Shown piece after piece: positions 8,967 through 20,711 of a stretch of DNA of 64,000 nucleotides. The notes below the pieces were generated by a model. It did no database searches. It saw only the letters and a program-made list of their open reading frames with translations, and was not told the DNA's origin. This DNA is from Prolixibacteraceae bacterium. Lineage in GTDB: Bacteria; Bacteroidota; Bacteroidia; Bacteroidales; Prolixibacteraceae. The first letter of the stretch is position 1; every line of letters starts with the position of its first letter. Position numbers and translations under genes: made by a program. The stretch spans positions 112,580-176,579 of the forward strand of contig JANQHI010000041.1 in assembly GCA_028282705.1 (NCBI GenBank). The letters run 5' to 3'.

Positions 8967-9140
8967 GTTGAAGTAGCTGCTTAACCCCGATAAAAACCGG
9001 GATTGGGAAATAGTGTTTTCAAGGAGGTTTGCTGGGGTCATATTATACCAAATTGACCACAAAATGCCTAATAAACTTGGCAACTGAAAGCCCAAGATTT
9101 CCCCCGCTTGCGTTACCGTAGCGGGACAGGGATCACTGAA
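8967..9140 (+). repeat. CRISPR repeat 34 split twice by insertions
   Basis: Pieces of one repeat lie in order: 8967-8984 (first 18 nt, ending TTAA), a 111-nt insert at 8985-9095, GATTTC at 9096-9101, a 29-nt insert at 9102-9130, and GATCACTGAA at 9131-9140. The 29-nt insert has arms CCCGCT and AGCGGG and sits at exactly the same repeat position as the palindrome in repeat 33. The 111-nt insert starts with a CCCCG...CCGGG motif and has no gene in it. Confidence 0.75.
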
Positions 9141-9246
9141 TTACACGTGCTTATAGAGATAATGTGTTTTTGCAGCAAATATGAAGCACATGTAATCGCG
9201 AACGGCTGGTGCGAGTGGGACGCGGGAGTGAGCAAACGGAAGGTGT
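9141..9246 (+). repeat. Hairpin plus conserved 51-nt block, copy 2
   Basis: The stem is TTACACGTGCTT (9141-9152) against AAGCACATGTAA (9184-9195), 11 of 12 pairs, so the stem sequence differs from copy 1 while the fold is kept. The block at 9196-9246 matches copy 1 in 46 of 51 positions, and all five differences are transitions. The minus-strand translation of the block gives the recurring TFRLLTPAS string in two short frames, which I regard as spurious. Confidence 0.7.
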
Positions 9247-9409
9247 TGATAACAAATCCCATTTTAAAAAATAGAAATACAATCCGATGTATTAGCGTGG
9301 TACATTTGACAGGGGTTTCCAACTTCCGCACCCAGCTGTACCCACAAAAACTTTGGCAGAAAGAGCCCGAAATCAATTCCTATAAACTGAGACACTGTTT
9401 AAAAATTTG

Positions 9410-9417
9410 TACCTTTG
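9410..9417 (+). promoter_or_regulatory. Candidate Bacteroidota -7 promoter element
   Basis: TACCTTTG matches TAnnTTTG exactly, 85 nt upstream of the ATG at 9502. A matching TTTG at -33 is not clear, so support is partial. Confidence 0.35.
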
Positions 9418-9449
9418 AAAAAATAAAGAAAATCCTTAAAATTGGCTAT

Positions 9450-9469
9450 CCCCGTGGCTTGTCACGGGG
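9450..9469. repeat. Small palindrome
   Basis: Arms CCCCGTG (9450-9456) and CACGGGG (9463-9469) with a 6-nt loop. It resembles in style the GC-rich palindromes inserted in the CRISPR tail and lies in the untranslated region before the next gene. Confidence 0.5.
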
Positions 9470-9501
9470 AATTATCAGATTAACCAAAAAAACTAAAAGC
9501 A

Positions 9502-11445
9502 ATGGAAACCTTCAAAAATCCTGGTCTGGTTTTACAGCTTGTCAAAAACATGAGGAAAGGAGAATCTGCTGCACGTGATGAACGAGCAACCCAGCAAAGA
9601 GATGGGGCAAATGACAATGCCTCAGCGATTGTGAATCCTGCACTCGAAGAACAAAAAACAATTATTACTGATGAGGTGAAAAATCTTGTTGCGGAGGTAG
9701 AAACAAATGAATCTTCAAAAAAGTCTTCTGGGGCTCTAACAAAATTAAAGAAGCTCTTTTCAAAAAAAGAAACTGCTTTTGACGAATCACGCCGAAACTT
9801 TTTGAAAAAAGCAGCCGCCATTGTAGGAGGTATTGCGGTTGGTGGCCCAACTGCACTAGCCAAGGCATCTGAGGAAGAAAACACACTCCCTGTTGATCCA
9901 AACAACAGCACTGTGGAGACAAATGGAACGCATGAGATTTCATTCACACCGCCTGAGTTTGATTATGATAGTCTGACACCAGAAAAGAAAGAAGCCATTC
10001 TCAAAAAGCGAAAAATGCACATCGTGGTGGTGACCACGGAGGAAGCGAAAGCAGAAGTTGAAAGTATCGGTGGTGACTTCAAAGCTGGATCTGAAAAAAT
10101 AGCTCAATACTCACAAGAGTTCTTCACAAACTCTGGAGCGGATATCCAGTTTGATGTGCAGTGTGATGATGTGGAGGTAGATGTCATCGTGATACCGAAG
10201 AGTGAATATGCAGATGAATCAGGACAAACATCTGAAACTGCAGCAGAATATCTCAATACAAATCTTAATGCAGGATCGTACCTCAACGATCAATTTTCGA
10301 CACTCGCAGCTGCCAAAGGAATACCTCGCGACAAACTGTGCCCCTTTATGTATGTGAAAAATAATTCAGCAGCTGGTTTTGCTAACCCTGCAGGTCCTGG
10401 AATTGTACTTGATGCGGAATCAATGTTGCACCCAACGAAAAATGATCAACAACAACGTGAGATAGGCCCACATGAATTTGCACAGAAATTTTTGGATGAA
10501 CACAGTGGTGTCGATAATGGATCTCTTCGTCACGGATTCAAATACGAAGTACCAATGGAAAATGGGAAACTGAAATATGATTTCCGTGAAAGTACTAGTG
10601 ATGGACTTGCGATTACAGAAATTACCACTCCATCTTTTAGCGTAAAGGCAGGAAGACGACGTATTCCACATACTTCCTACAACGGGAAGTTTGTAAAACT
10701 CTTCGATCACAATTCTCAAACCTATATCGAAGTTCCTCTCGGTGACGCTACTTCTGACGCATGGCATCACGGAACATGGGAAGAACTGGATAAATACACT
10801 CATGAACGTGTGGAAGATACACAGGCGCCAGAACTCCTTGCCGAGGGCGGCATGTCTCCGACTGGAGTGCTTCCTGAAAATGACACGACGTTCGACCTAA
10901 AAATGAACTTTAATGAAGATGTTCAAAAAGGAGAAGGGAAGATCAGACTCTACGGTACCTATACAGGAGAAGGCGTAGACTGGGGAACACAAGATTATTA
11001 TGAATTTGATGCGAATGATCTCGTTATTGAGGGCTCAAATGTGGCCATTCCCGTATCGGTAAATAAGTTTACTGAATACTACGTAAATGTGGATGAAGGA
11101 GCCATCAAGGATGCTGCTGGGAATAACTTTGCGGGGATTAGCGATAATTCTACATGGACATTTGAGACAAAGGACTTTGCGACAGGAGTGAATGACATTG
11201 AAAACGGAAAATTATTTAACATTCGTGTAAACCATTCATCGCAGAAAATTGAAATGGATAACATTGATCAGGTAAAAGTAGCGCGAATTTACAATATGAA
11301 TGGGCAGTTAGTAAAAATGGAAAATGATCCTCGTGGACCTATCGATATTAATGATCTCAAGACAGGAATATACATTGTTCAAGTCTTTGATCGACAAGGT
11401 CGACGAGAAGCTGTAAAAGTTGGAATAAACAAATCTTGGCGATAA
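9502..11445 (+). CDS. Tat-signal secreted protein with metzincin-like region, Ig-like domain and C-terminal sorting-like domain
   Basis: 647 residues. After a hydrophilic 95-residue N-terminal extension comes a twin-arginine motif, SRRNFLKKAAAIVGG (RR at 97-98), with a hydrophobic stretch. Residues 170-350 look like a peptidase fold. GPHEFAQKFLDEH at 322-334 matches the HExxHxxGxxH zinc motif of metzincins, except that the second His is Gln (residue 328) and the Gly is Leu, so zinc binding is doubtful. Residues about 437-555 resemble an SbsA/Big_5 Ig-like domain (TQAPELLAEGGMSPTG to STWTFET). The last 80 residues resemble the T9SS type A sorting domain (VARIYNMNGQLVK, GIYIVQVFDRQG). The mix of Tat signal, long pre-extension and codon use unlike the right part of the window suggests transfer. 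Enzymatic function is not established. Confidence 0.7.
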   Translation: METFKNPGLVLQLVKNMRKGESAARDERATQQRDGANDNASAIVNPALEEQKTIITDEVKNLVAEVETNESSKKSSGALTKLKKLFSKKETAFDESRRNFLKKAAAIVGGIAVGGPTALAKASEEENTLPVDPNNSTVETNGTHEISFTPPEFDYDSLTPEKKEAILKKRKMHIVVVTTEEAKAEVESIGGDFKAGSEKIAQYSQEFFTNSGADIQFDVQCDDVEVDVIVIPKSEYADESGQTSETAAEYLNTNLNAGSYLNDQFSTLAAAKGIPRDKLCPFMYVKNNSAAGFANPAGPGIVLDAESMLHPTKNDQQQREIGPHEFAQKFLDEHSGVDNGSLRHGFKYEVPMENGKLKYDFRESTSDGLAITEITTPSFSVKAGRRRIPHTSYNGKFVKLFDHNSQTYIEVPLGDATSDAWHHGTWEELDKYTHERVEDTQAPELLAEGGMSPTGVLPENDTTFDLKMNFNEDVQKGEGKIRLYGTYTGEGVDWGTQDYYEFDANDLVIEGSNVAIPVSVNKFTEYYVNVDEGAIKDAAGNNFAGISDNSTWTFETKDFATGVNDIENGKLFNIRVNHSSQKIEMDNIDQVKVARIYNMNGQLVKMENDPRGPIDINDLKTGIYIVQVFDRQGRREAVKVGINKSWR

Positions 11446-11751
11446 AACGTGGAAAGATTTAACCGATAAATTACTTGACTAAGGGATTCCTCCGCGGAGC
11501 CTGCCCTCGAGAAATCGGGGGGTCGGAATGACAAGAGCGGGAATGAGGGGGGTATTTTCTATTTGGCCAAGCGAGGGTGACGGAGAATAATAGACTGAGA
11601 GGACAAGCCGGAATGACTTTAAGAATTTATACTTATTTAATATTTTATTGGATTCCCCTCTACAGGGGAATGAGGGGCAACTCCCCCCTTAATCCCCCCT
11701 CGTGGGAGGGGGGAAGTTCTCCCGCTTCGCGGGAGGAACGGGGGGAGAACC
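11446..11751. other. Intergenic region rich in short GC hairpins
   Basis: About 300 nt without a convincing gene. It contains several short inverted motifs (for example CCTCCGCGGAG, TCCCGCTTCGCGGGA) and CGGAATGAC-type strings. The two plus-strand frames here (11577-11822 and 11702-11914) run through the terminator and the 3' end of the next gene and do not look like proteins. Confidence 0.5.
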
Positions 11752-11782
11752 AAAAAGACCCCCGCAATGCGGGGGTCTTTTT
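11752..11782. terminator. Strong bidirectional terminator
   Basis: A 14-bp perfect stem, AAAAAGACCCCCGC (11752-11765) with GCGGGGGTCTTTTT (11769-11782), and a 3-nt loop. It separates the convergent genes ending at 11445 and 11800 and works in both directions. Confidence 0.92.
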
Positions 11783-11799
11783 CTTATATTTCTTTATCC

Positions 11800-13281
11800 C
11801 TACTCCGTCATATTATCATTAATTGATTTAGCCGCTTCTTGCATAATATCGAAATTTGCAAGCAATGTCGGACTGAGGAATGCTACATTGTGCACTAGAT
11901 ACCCGTCCGCGTAGAAATCATGTGAATTCGTGACATCGAAATTGTATACTTTTGTTTCTGTCCATTCTCGACCAACGGATTCGAGCACTACGGTTCCCTC
12001 AGCGGTAATAATCTCATCACCGATCTCAAGGAGGGTCACATCAAGTCCAGCTGTTTCTTTCATCGTCTGGAGTGGAGCAAATGACTTCCAACCTTCAGTC
12101 GTGAGGAATGGGTGGGTTTCGGTCGCAAACGCGTCGCTGCCATTGATACCGTAAATCCAACCTTCATAATCAAGCTTATAAATCGTCTTTACTCTATTGG
12201 CCCCTTCAGATCCCATAAGGAGGTCACCGAAGTCAACATTTTCGATATTTTTGGTAGATCCATCTGCCATAGTCACCGATGTTCCCGCAATGAAACAACC
12301 AGACGTGCCTCCAGAAGAAGAGGTATTTTTCTTACAAGTTCCGTCTGACTGCATTGTTCCGTTGATTGTATCACTTGTTGTTGTCTTACATGAATCGCCC
12401 TCACATCGAGTTACCTCTTCTGTTCTGTAACAATTCTTTCTTTGTCGACGCTGCCATTTATCTAATCCTCCGTCTTTGTCGAAACACTGGTCATTACTAC
12501 TTGTCACGTCCATATCCTCTGAGTACCAGCAACCATCAGGGCAATCTACATTGTTAGACTGACAGTGAGGATTATCTATTTTGACAAGTGTGTAGTTTGT
12601 ATCTACCTGACAATCAGAACCGCTTCCACTACTGATGCTACATACCGCGTTTGACGTACATTCCCTGATATATGCTCGCTCACCATATGGCGTCACAACA
12701 TCACGATCCCAACTTCCGTCTACATGATATGCGGTTTCCCCACTTGGGAATTTTTTGTCCACTACATCACCTTCTCTCACCGTAAGATTTTCTATTCTTT
12801 CTTTTACGCGGAAACAACTTTCTAACTTGATGTAAGTATCATCAACTCCTTCTGTTTGTGCACACATGATTGGAAGTTTATCAGAACAAGTACTTCCTCC
12901 CATATTGAGCGCTGTTCGTCCTATTTGATAATTCCAGTCTCGTCCAGATCTCTCACTTGAGCTACTGCTGGTAAATTTCAAACAGTTTTGCGTTTCTTGG
13001 TTTCCTCGAGTGTAATAACTCGGAGAAAGGAAATCATTAAGATATCCAACGATGTTGTCTTTATTTACCCAGTAGCTTCCCGCTGTAGACCAAACTGAGC
13101 AGTTGTCATAATTGTCTGTGGATTTGCATTTTGGAAGTATTGCCTTGTAGGTTAATCCTGATACTCCATTGCTATCACTATTACACTTAGTATTCGCTCC
13201 TGATATTCCCCCAAGATTCCCTGTATATGTGCTCGCCGTTGCAAAGTAGTGATATCCACATTTTCCACTTCCGTCACACAC
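11800..13281 (-). CDS. Cys-rich DUF1554-like protein with C-terminal Hint (intein-like) domain, 5' end probably truncated
   Basis: 493 residues if the GTG at 13281 is used. The frame continues upstream to a stop at 13327-13329 with no ATG and no signal peptide, so the original 5' end seems lost. Residues 10-141 (FATASTYTGNLGGISGAN ... CSDKLPIMC) follow the DUF1554 pattern. A Cys-rich linker of about 185 residues with many CxxxC spacings follows. Residues 329-465 form a Hint domain: Cys329 in GCFIAGTSV, block B TETHPF with His390, and the terminal VYNFDVTNSHDFYADGYLVHN ending His464-Asn465. The residue after Asn is Val, so it resembles type B bacterial intein-like domains that cleave but lack a normal extein nucleophile. 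About 28 residues follow. Composition is richer in CpG than the DNA to the right. Confidence 0.75.
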   Translation of the reverse strand: MCDGSGKCGYHYFATASTYTGNLGGISGANTKCNSDSNGVSGLTYKAILPKCKSTDNYDNCSVWSTAGSYWVNKDNIVGYLNDFLSPSYYTRGNQETQNCLKFTSSSSSERSGRDWNYQIGRTALNMGGSTCSDKLPIMCAQTEGVDDTYIKLESCFRVKERIENLTVREGDVVDKKFPSGETAYHVDGSWDRDVVTPYGERAYIRECTSNAVCSISSGSGSDCQVDTNYTLVKIDNPHCQSNNVDCPDGCWYSEDMDVTSSNDQCFDKDGGLDKWQRRQRKNCYRTEEVTRCEGDSCKTTTSDTINGTMQSDGTCKKNTSSSGGTSGCFIAGTSVTMADGSTKNIENVDFGDLLMGSEGANRVKTIYKLDYEGWIYGINGSDAFATETHPFLTTEGWKSFAPLQTMKETAGLDVTLLEIGDEIITAEGTVVLESVGREWTETKVYNFDVTNSHDFYADGYLVHNVAFLSPTLLANFDIMQEAAKSINDNMTE

Positions 13282-13344
13282 CCCCGTTATTGAACCAAAA
13301 ACCAGGGATGATATCCTTTTTGGATACTAAAACCGGGGAGCTGA

Positions 13345-13374
13345 AAGGTTGGTTAGCAATAGCCAACCTTTTTT
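13345..13374 (+). terminator. Hairpin with T-run
   Basis: Stem AAGGTTGG (13345-13352) against CCAACCTT (13363-13370), 10-nt loop, then more Ts. It follows no intact plus-strand gene, so it may terminate a gene that was lost at this boundary. Confidence 0.6.
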
Positions 13375-17162
<3,788 letters not shown>

Positions 17163-17194
17163 GCTGAACATTTATTTATAAAAATTCTATATAA

Positions 17195-17219
17195 AAAAGC
17201 CAGGATTTACCTGGCTTTT
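17195..17219. terminator. Terminator between GH2 gene and hydrogenase operon
   Basis: Stem AAAAGCCAGG (17195-17204) with CCTGGCTTTT (17210-17219), 5-nt loop, A and T runs on both sides. It can serve the convergent genes ending at 17162 (+) and 17264 (-). Confidence 0.88.
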
Positions 17220-17263
17220 CTTGTTAAAAATAATGTTAGAACTTGATGATTGGTTATTAATTG

Positions 17264-17758
17264 TCAACTAAAAATATGCTGAGGAACCAATGATAAAATG
17301 TACTGCCTTGCCTTTTCTTTTACATCATTGTACCTGAAAGCAAGTTCTTCTGTAAATTCCTCCCCAAATACCTTGTCTTCTTTTATTTCAATAGCAATAA
17401 TATATATCTGTTTTGGGATTTTGAACCCTAAAGACTTTCCCATTTCAAGGGCAGTAATGAAGTTAGTGTCATGTAAATTAGACAAGTGCAGGGTTTCCCT
17501 AAAATCAGAAGGGGTAAAAAGGTAGACATCTCCAGGTTTGCCTCCTTTGGTTTTTATGGCATCAATAAAAATAACCATCTTATACCCCTGAATGAACTCC
17601 AGGACTTCCAGCCCCCCAACACACAATGTTTCAAAATGTATATCTGAGTTTTTAAATTTGTTTTTCAGGTAAAGGCTGAGCTTAGGTCCAATGCCATCAT
17701 CTGTAAGTATTTCATTCCCAATACCTGCAACCAGGATATATTTGCTTTTTTTACTCAT
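17264..17758 (-). CDS. [NiFe] hydrogenase maturation protease
   Basis: 164 residues, normal length for the HybD/HycI family. The nickel-sensing residues of the family are visible: Glu16 in GIGNEILTDDGIGP, Asp66 in VIFIDA and His96 in NLHDTNF. The enzyme removes the C-terminal tail of the hydrogenase large subunit after the NiFe site is assembled. The large-subunit gene lies immediately upstream in the operon (55 nt gap) and encodes a matching 26-residue tail after its last His. It is the last gene of the minus-strand operon. No hyp genes are in the window, so general maturation factors must be elsewhere. Confidence 0.92.
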   Translation of the reverse strand: MSKKSKYILVAGIGNEILTDDGIGPKLSLYLKNKFKNSDIHFETLCVGGLEVLEFIQGYKMVIFIDAIKTKGGKPGDVYLFTPSDFRETLHLSNLHDTNFITALEMGKSLGFKIPKQIYIIAIEIKEDKVFGEEFTEELAFRYNDVKEKARQYILSLVPQHIFS

Positions 17759-17813
17759 GTTTAGGTGTAAATTAATTGGTTCTGTTTGTTAAAATCCATT
17801 TTAAACCAATAAG

Positions 17814-19277
17814 CTACTTCCTGCTTACTGACCTTATCAGGGTACCATCTTTTTCCCTGATGTTTACAATCATAGGCATTTCCCCTGGAAGGCTGTGTGT
17901 CGCACACGAAAAACAAGGGTCATATGCCCTGAAAGCCATTTCAATCATATTGAGGATTCCATCAGTTACTTCCACCCCTTTTTTTATAACACCTTGTGCA
18001 GCTTTTTTCAGGGACATACAGATGGGAGCATTGTTATTGGTTGTCCCCACAATCAGGTTCACTTTTAATACCATACCTTTATCATCAGTAACATAATGAT
18101 GGGTTAAAGTTCCACGTTGTGCTTCCACAATACCAACCCCTTCATTGGGGATATTAGGTAGGGGTGCCCTTAATTCAGTGCCTATAATATCAGGGTCAGT
18201 TGCCAATTCAAGGGCACGTTCTGCTGAATACAACAACTCTATAAGCCTGGCCCAGTGCATGGCCAGTGTTGCTTGTACAGGTTTACCTCCTAATATCCCA
18301 TACATTTTTTCATATTCAGCCTGGGCCAGTGGTGTTGCCATACCATCTGCTACATTCAAACGTGACAAAGGGGTAGCATGATAGACTCCTGAATCCTGCC
18401 CATCTACAAACCCTTTCCAGCCTATCTTTTTCAGGTATGGGAATTTCAAATAGCTCCATGGCTCAACCCTTTCTGCAACAAAATCCTGGTATTCAGATGC
18501 TGAATATTTACAATGCTCATTCCCTTCAGTATCCACAACCCTAACTTTCCCATCATAAAAATTGACTTTATTGTTCTCGTCAACCAACCCCATTGAGTGC
18601 AGGTTCAGGAAATAAGGGCCATTCAGGATAATATCCAGGTATTCTTTGTTTTCCAGGACAACATCATCAAATATCTTCAATGAAAATTTAGCAAATTCAA
18701 TAAAACCTTTTGCTTTTGCCTCAATACCTTCCCTTTGTTCTTCATCCAACCCTTTGCGCACACCTCCTGGAATATTCATCACTACATGGGTTTGATGCCC
18801 TCCTAGCAAAGCTTGTATTTCCTGGGCAAGCCTCCTTTGTTTTATTACCTCTGCCCCAATTTCTGCCCCAACTTTGTTGATCACCCCCAGGATATTTCGT
18901 TCAGCTTTGGCAGCTGTTGGTCCCACTACAAAATCGGGTGCTGCCAATGCATAAAAATGGGCTATGTGGCTGTGCACAAAATGAGCCATATAAAATAATT
19001 CCCTTAGTTTTTTTGCTGTTGGAGGAGGCTCTACCCCATACACAGCATCCACTGCTTTACCTGATGCCATATGATGACAGCCTGGGCAAACCCCACAAAT
19101 TTTAGTAACTATTTGTGGAAGTTCTTCAACAGGCCGTCCTTCACAAAATTTTTCAAACCCACGCAATTCAGGTACCTGGAAATAGACATTATCAACACTT
19201 CCTTCATCATCGAGGAAAATTTCAATTTTCCCATGCCCTTCAAGCCGGGTTATTGGGTCTATGGTAATTTGCTTCAT
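17814..19277 (-). CDS. mvhA: [NiFe] hydrogenase large subunit, MvhA-like (group 3 type)
   Basis: 487 residues. The N-terminal nickel motif RLEGHGK with CGVC at Cys61/Cys64 (ICGVCPGCHHMAS) and the C-terminal DPCFSCATH with Cys455/Cys458 supply the four cysteines of the NiFe centre. After His461 a 26-residue tail (SLPGEMPM...) is present, the substrate of the adjacent maturation protease. Sequence pattern and partners (MvhG- and MvhD-like) place it with cytoplasmic F420-non-reducing, Hdr-linked hydrogenases. There is no twin-arginine signal on the small subunit, which supports a cytoplasmic site. The gene lies 18 nt after mvhG. It should split or make H2 and pass electrons to the small subunit. 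Confidence 0.92.
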   Translation of the reverse strand: MKQITIDPITRLEGHGKIEIFLDDEGSVDNVYFQVPELRGFEKFCEGRPVEELPQIVTKICGVCPGCHHMASGKAVDAVYGVEPPPTAKKLRELFYMAHFVHSHIAHFYALAAPDFVVGPTAAKAERNILGVINKVGAEIGAEVIKQRRLAQEIQALLGGHQTHVVMNIPGGVRKGLDEEQREGIEAKAKGFIEFAKFSLKIFDDVVLENKEYLDIILNGPYFLNLHSMGLVDENNKVNFYDGKVRVVDTEGNEHCKYSASEYQDFVAERVEPWSYLKFPYLKKIGWKGFVDGQDSGVYHATPLSRLNVADGMATPLAQAEYEKMYGILGGKPVQATLAMHWARLIELLYSAERALELATDPDIIGTELRAPLPNIPNEGVGIVEAQRGTLTHHYVTDDKGMVLKVNLIVGTTNNNAPICMSLKKAAQGVIKKGVEVTDGILNMIEMAFRAYDPCFSCATHSLPGEMPMIVNIREKDGTLIRSVSRK

Positions 19278-19295
19278 CTTTCAATAAATTAATAG

Positions 19296-20276
19296 TTACG
19301 CATTTATTTTCCTTCTTATAATTGACCCAGGCAGGCTAAACCTGTAAAAAGTCCCTGCAGGGTCTGCAATCTGGGAAATGATCTTTTCAATATCTTCAGG
19401 TTCATTGGCATCAATCATTGTTGCCACAGCTGACATCATTTTTGCCCCAGGGTCAGGGACATCAGCAGGAGGACCATAACATCCACGGCAAGGGGCATTA
19501 CCTTCAATGCAACGCACACCACATCCTCCACGTGTTGCAGCCCCCATACAAATTACACCTTGTTCAAGAAAACAGGTTTCACCATCATCTTCAATTTCAA
19601 ATGGGCGTTTAAACTCAGCAATGACTTTGTTTTCTGTCTTTTTCCTGGGACATTCATCACATTGTGATTTATCATAAGCCCCAATAACAGACCCTTTGGG
19701 TGGTAATTCACTGCCTTCAACTATTGCCATAAAAACATCAAGCAACCTTTCAGTTTGAGGTGGGCAGCCAGGTAGGTAGTAATCTACATCAACAGTTTGC
19801 CCCAATGTTTTTACATCATTATAAAACCTGGGAAGCTCTAATTCTCCTTCTTTGACCACAAAATTTTCAGCAGGCCTTAATTTTTCAGGATTGACAGTAG
19901 AAGGGCTTTCATCATATACCCTTTCCATAATATCTTTTTTGGTTGAAAAATTTGCCAACCCTGGTATCCCCCCCATGTGGGCACAAGAACCATAAGCCAC
20001 CAGGACTTTTGTTTTATCCCTTAAAAGCTTGGCTACATATTCATTTTCACTGTTCCTTATTGCCCCATTAAACAGGGTGACATCAATATAGTTATCCTCC
20101 ATAGCTTCCACATCCTCATATTTTACATCAAGGGCTATGGGCCAAAATACCAGGTCAGCATTAGCTACTACATCAAAAAGCTTCTCATGTACATCAAGAA
20201 CAGAGACACAGCATCCTCCACAAGCTGCACCCCAATATACAGCCAGTTTTATTTTAGGTTTTTCCTGATTTGCCAT
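19296..20276 (-). CDS. mvhG: Hydrogenase small subunit, MvhG-like
   Basis: 326 residues without signal peptide. The proximal cluster cysteines are in the N-terminal WGAACGGCCVS motif, with the partner Cys in YGSCAHMGG and the CPPQ motif in YLPGCPPQTERL. A Cys-rich C-terminal part (CDECPRKK, CMGAATRGGCGVRC, CRGCYGPP) supplies further clusters, as in MvhG. It carries electrons from the NiFe site to the MvhD-like subunit, whose gene ends 2 nt upstream. Length and cysteine layout fit the family; nothing is missing. Confidence 0.9.
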   Translation of the reverse strand: MANQEKPKIKLAVYWGAACGGCCVSVLDVHEKLFDVVANADLVFWPIALDVKYEDVEAMEDNYIDVTLFNGAIRNSENEYVAKLLRDKTKVLVAYGSCAHMGGIPGLANFSTKKDIMERVYDESPSTVNPEKLRPAENFVVKEGELELPRFYNDVKTLGQTVDVDYYLPGCPPQTERLLDVFMAIVEGSELPPKGSVIGAYDKSQCDECPRKKTENKVIAEFKRPFEIEDDGETCFLEQGVICMGAATRGGCGVRCIEGNAPCRGCYGPPADVPDPGAKMMSAVATMIDANEPEDIEKIISQIADPAGTFYRFSLPGSIIRRKINA

Positions 20277-20278
20277 TT

Positions 20279-20710
20279 TTATTCGTGTGAAATATGTTCA
20301 ATTACCTGTTTAGCCTTGCAAGGGCCCATCTGCTTAATTTTTTCCGTAAACGAATCCGCCAGCTCAGCAAATTGTTTTCCTTCACTGGCACTAATCCACT
20401 CTAAGTGCAACCTCTCAGGGGCAATCCCCAATTGTTCAACATACTTTTTCAGGAGGTGGTACCTTCTCAAGCACTTATAATTCCCTTCATGGTAATGGCA
20501 GTCACCAGGATGGCAACCACAAATAAGTACCCCATCAGCTCCTTTCTTAAAGGATTCCAGCACAAAAGTTGGGTCAACCCTGCCTGAACACATTACCCTT
20601 ATGATCCTGATATTGTGGGCATATTTCATCCTTGAAGTCCCTGCCAGGTCGGCACCTGTATAAGAACACCAATTGCATAAAAATGATACTATAGTAGGTT
20701 CAAAATCCAT
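20279..20710 (-). CDS. mvhD: MvhD-like [2Fe-2S] electron-transfer subunit (FlpD family)
   Basis: 143 residues of the MvhD/FlpD family: FLCNWCSYTGADLAG, IRVMCSGRVDP and ICGCHPGDCHY hold the conserved cysteines. In Mvh-Hdr complexes this subunit connects the hydrogenase with HdrA. In QmoB of sulfate reducers the same domain is fused to the C-terminus of an HdrA-like flavoprotein. Here the HdrA-like gene ends just 1 nt upstream, so the pair HdrA-like plus MvhD resembles a split QmoB. I infer that it bridges MvhAG and the flavoprotein. Confidence 0.92.
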   Translation of the reverse strand: MDFEPTIVSFLCNWCSYTGADLAGTSRMKYAHNIRIIRVMCSGRVDPTFVLESFKKGADGVLICGCHPGDCHYHEGNYKCLRRYHLLKKYVEQLGIAPERLHLEWISASEGKQFAELADSFTEKIKQMGPCKAKQVIEHISHE

Positions 20711-20711
20711 G

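Noticed and set aside
8841..9376. Two minus-strand frames sharing TFRLLTPAS
   Set aside because: The shared string comes from the duplicated 51-nt DNA block; the rest of the two frames is unrelated and changes are all transitions, which points to an RNA or DNA element.
9108..9578. Plus-strand frame of 156 codons
   Set aside because: It runs through the broken CRISPR repeat, the hairpin element and the start of the next gene in another frame; no protein character.
11577..11914. Two overlapping plus-strand frames
   Set aside because: They cover GC hairpins and a terminator and have no protein pattern.
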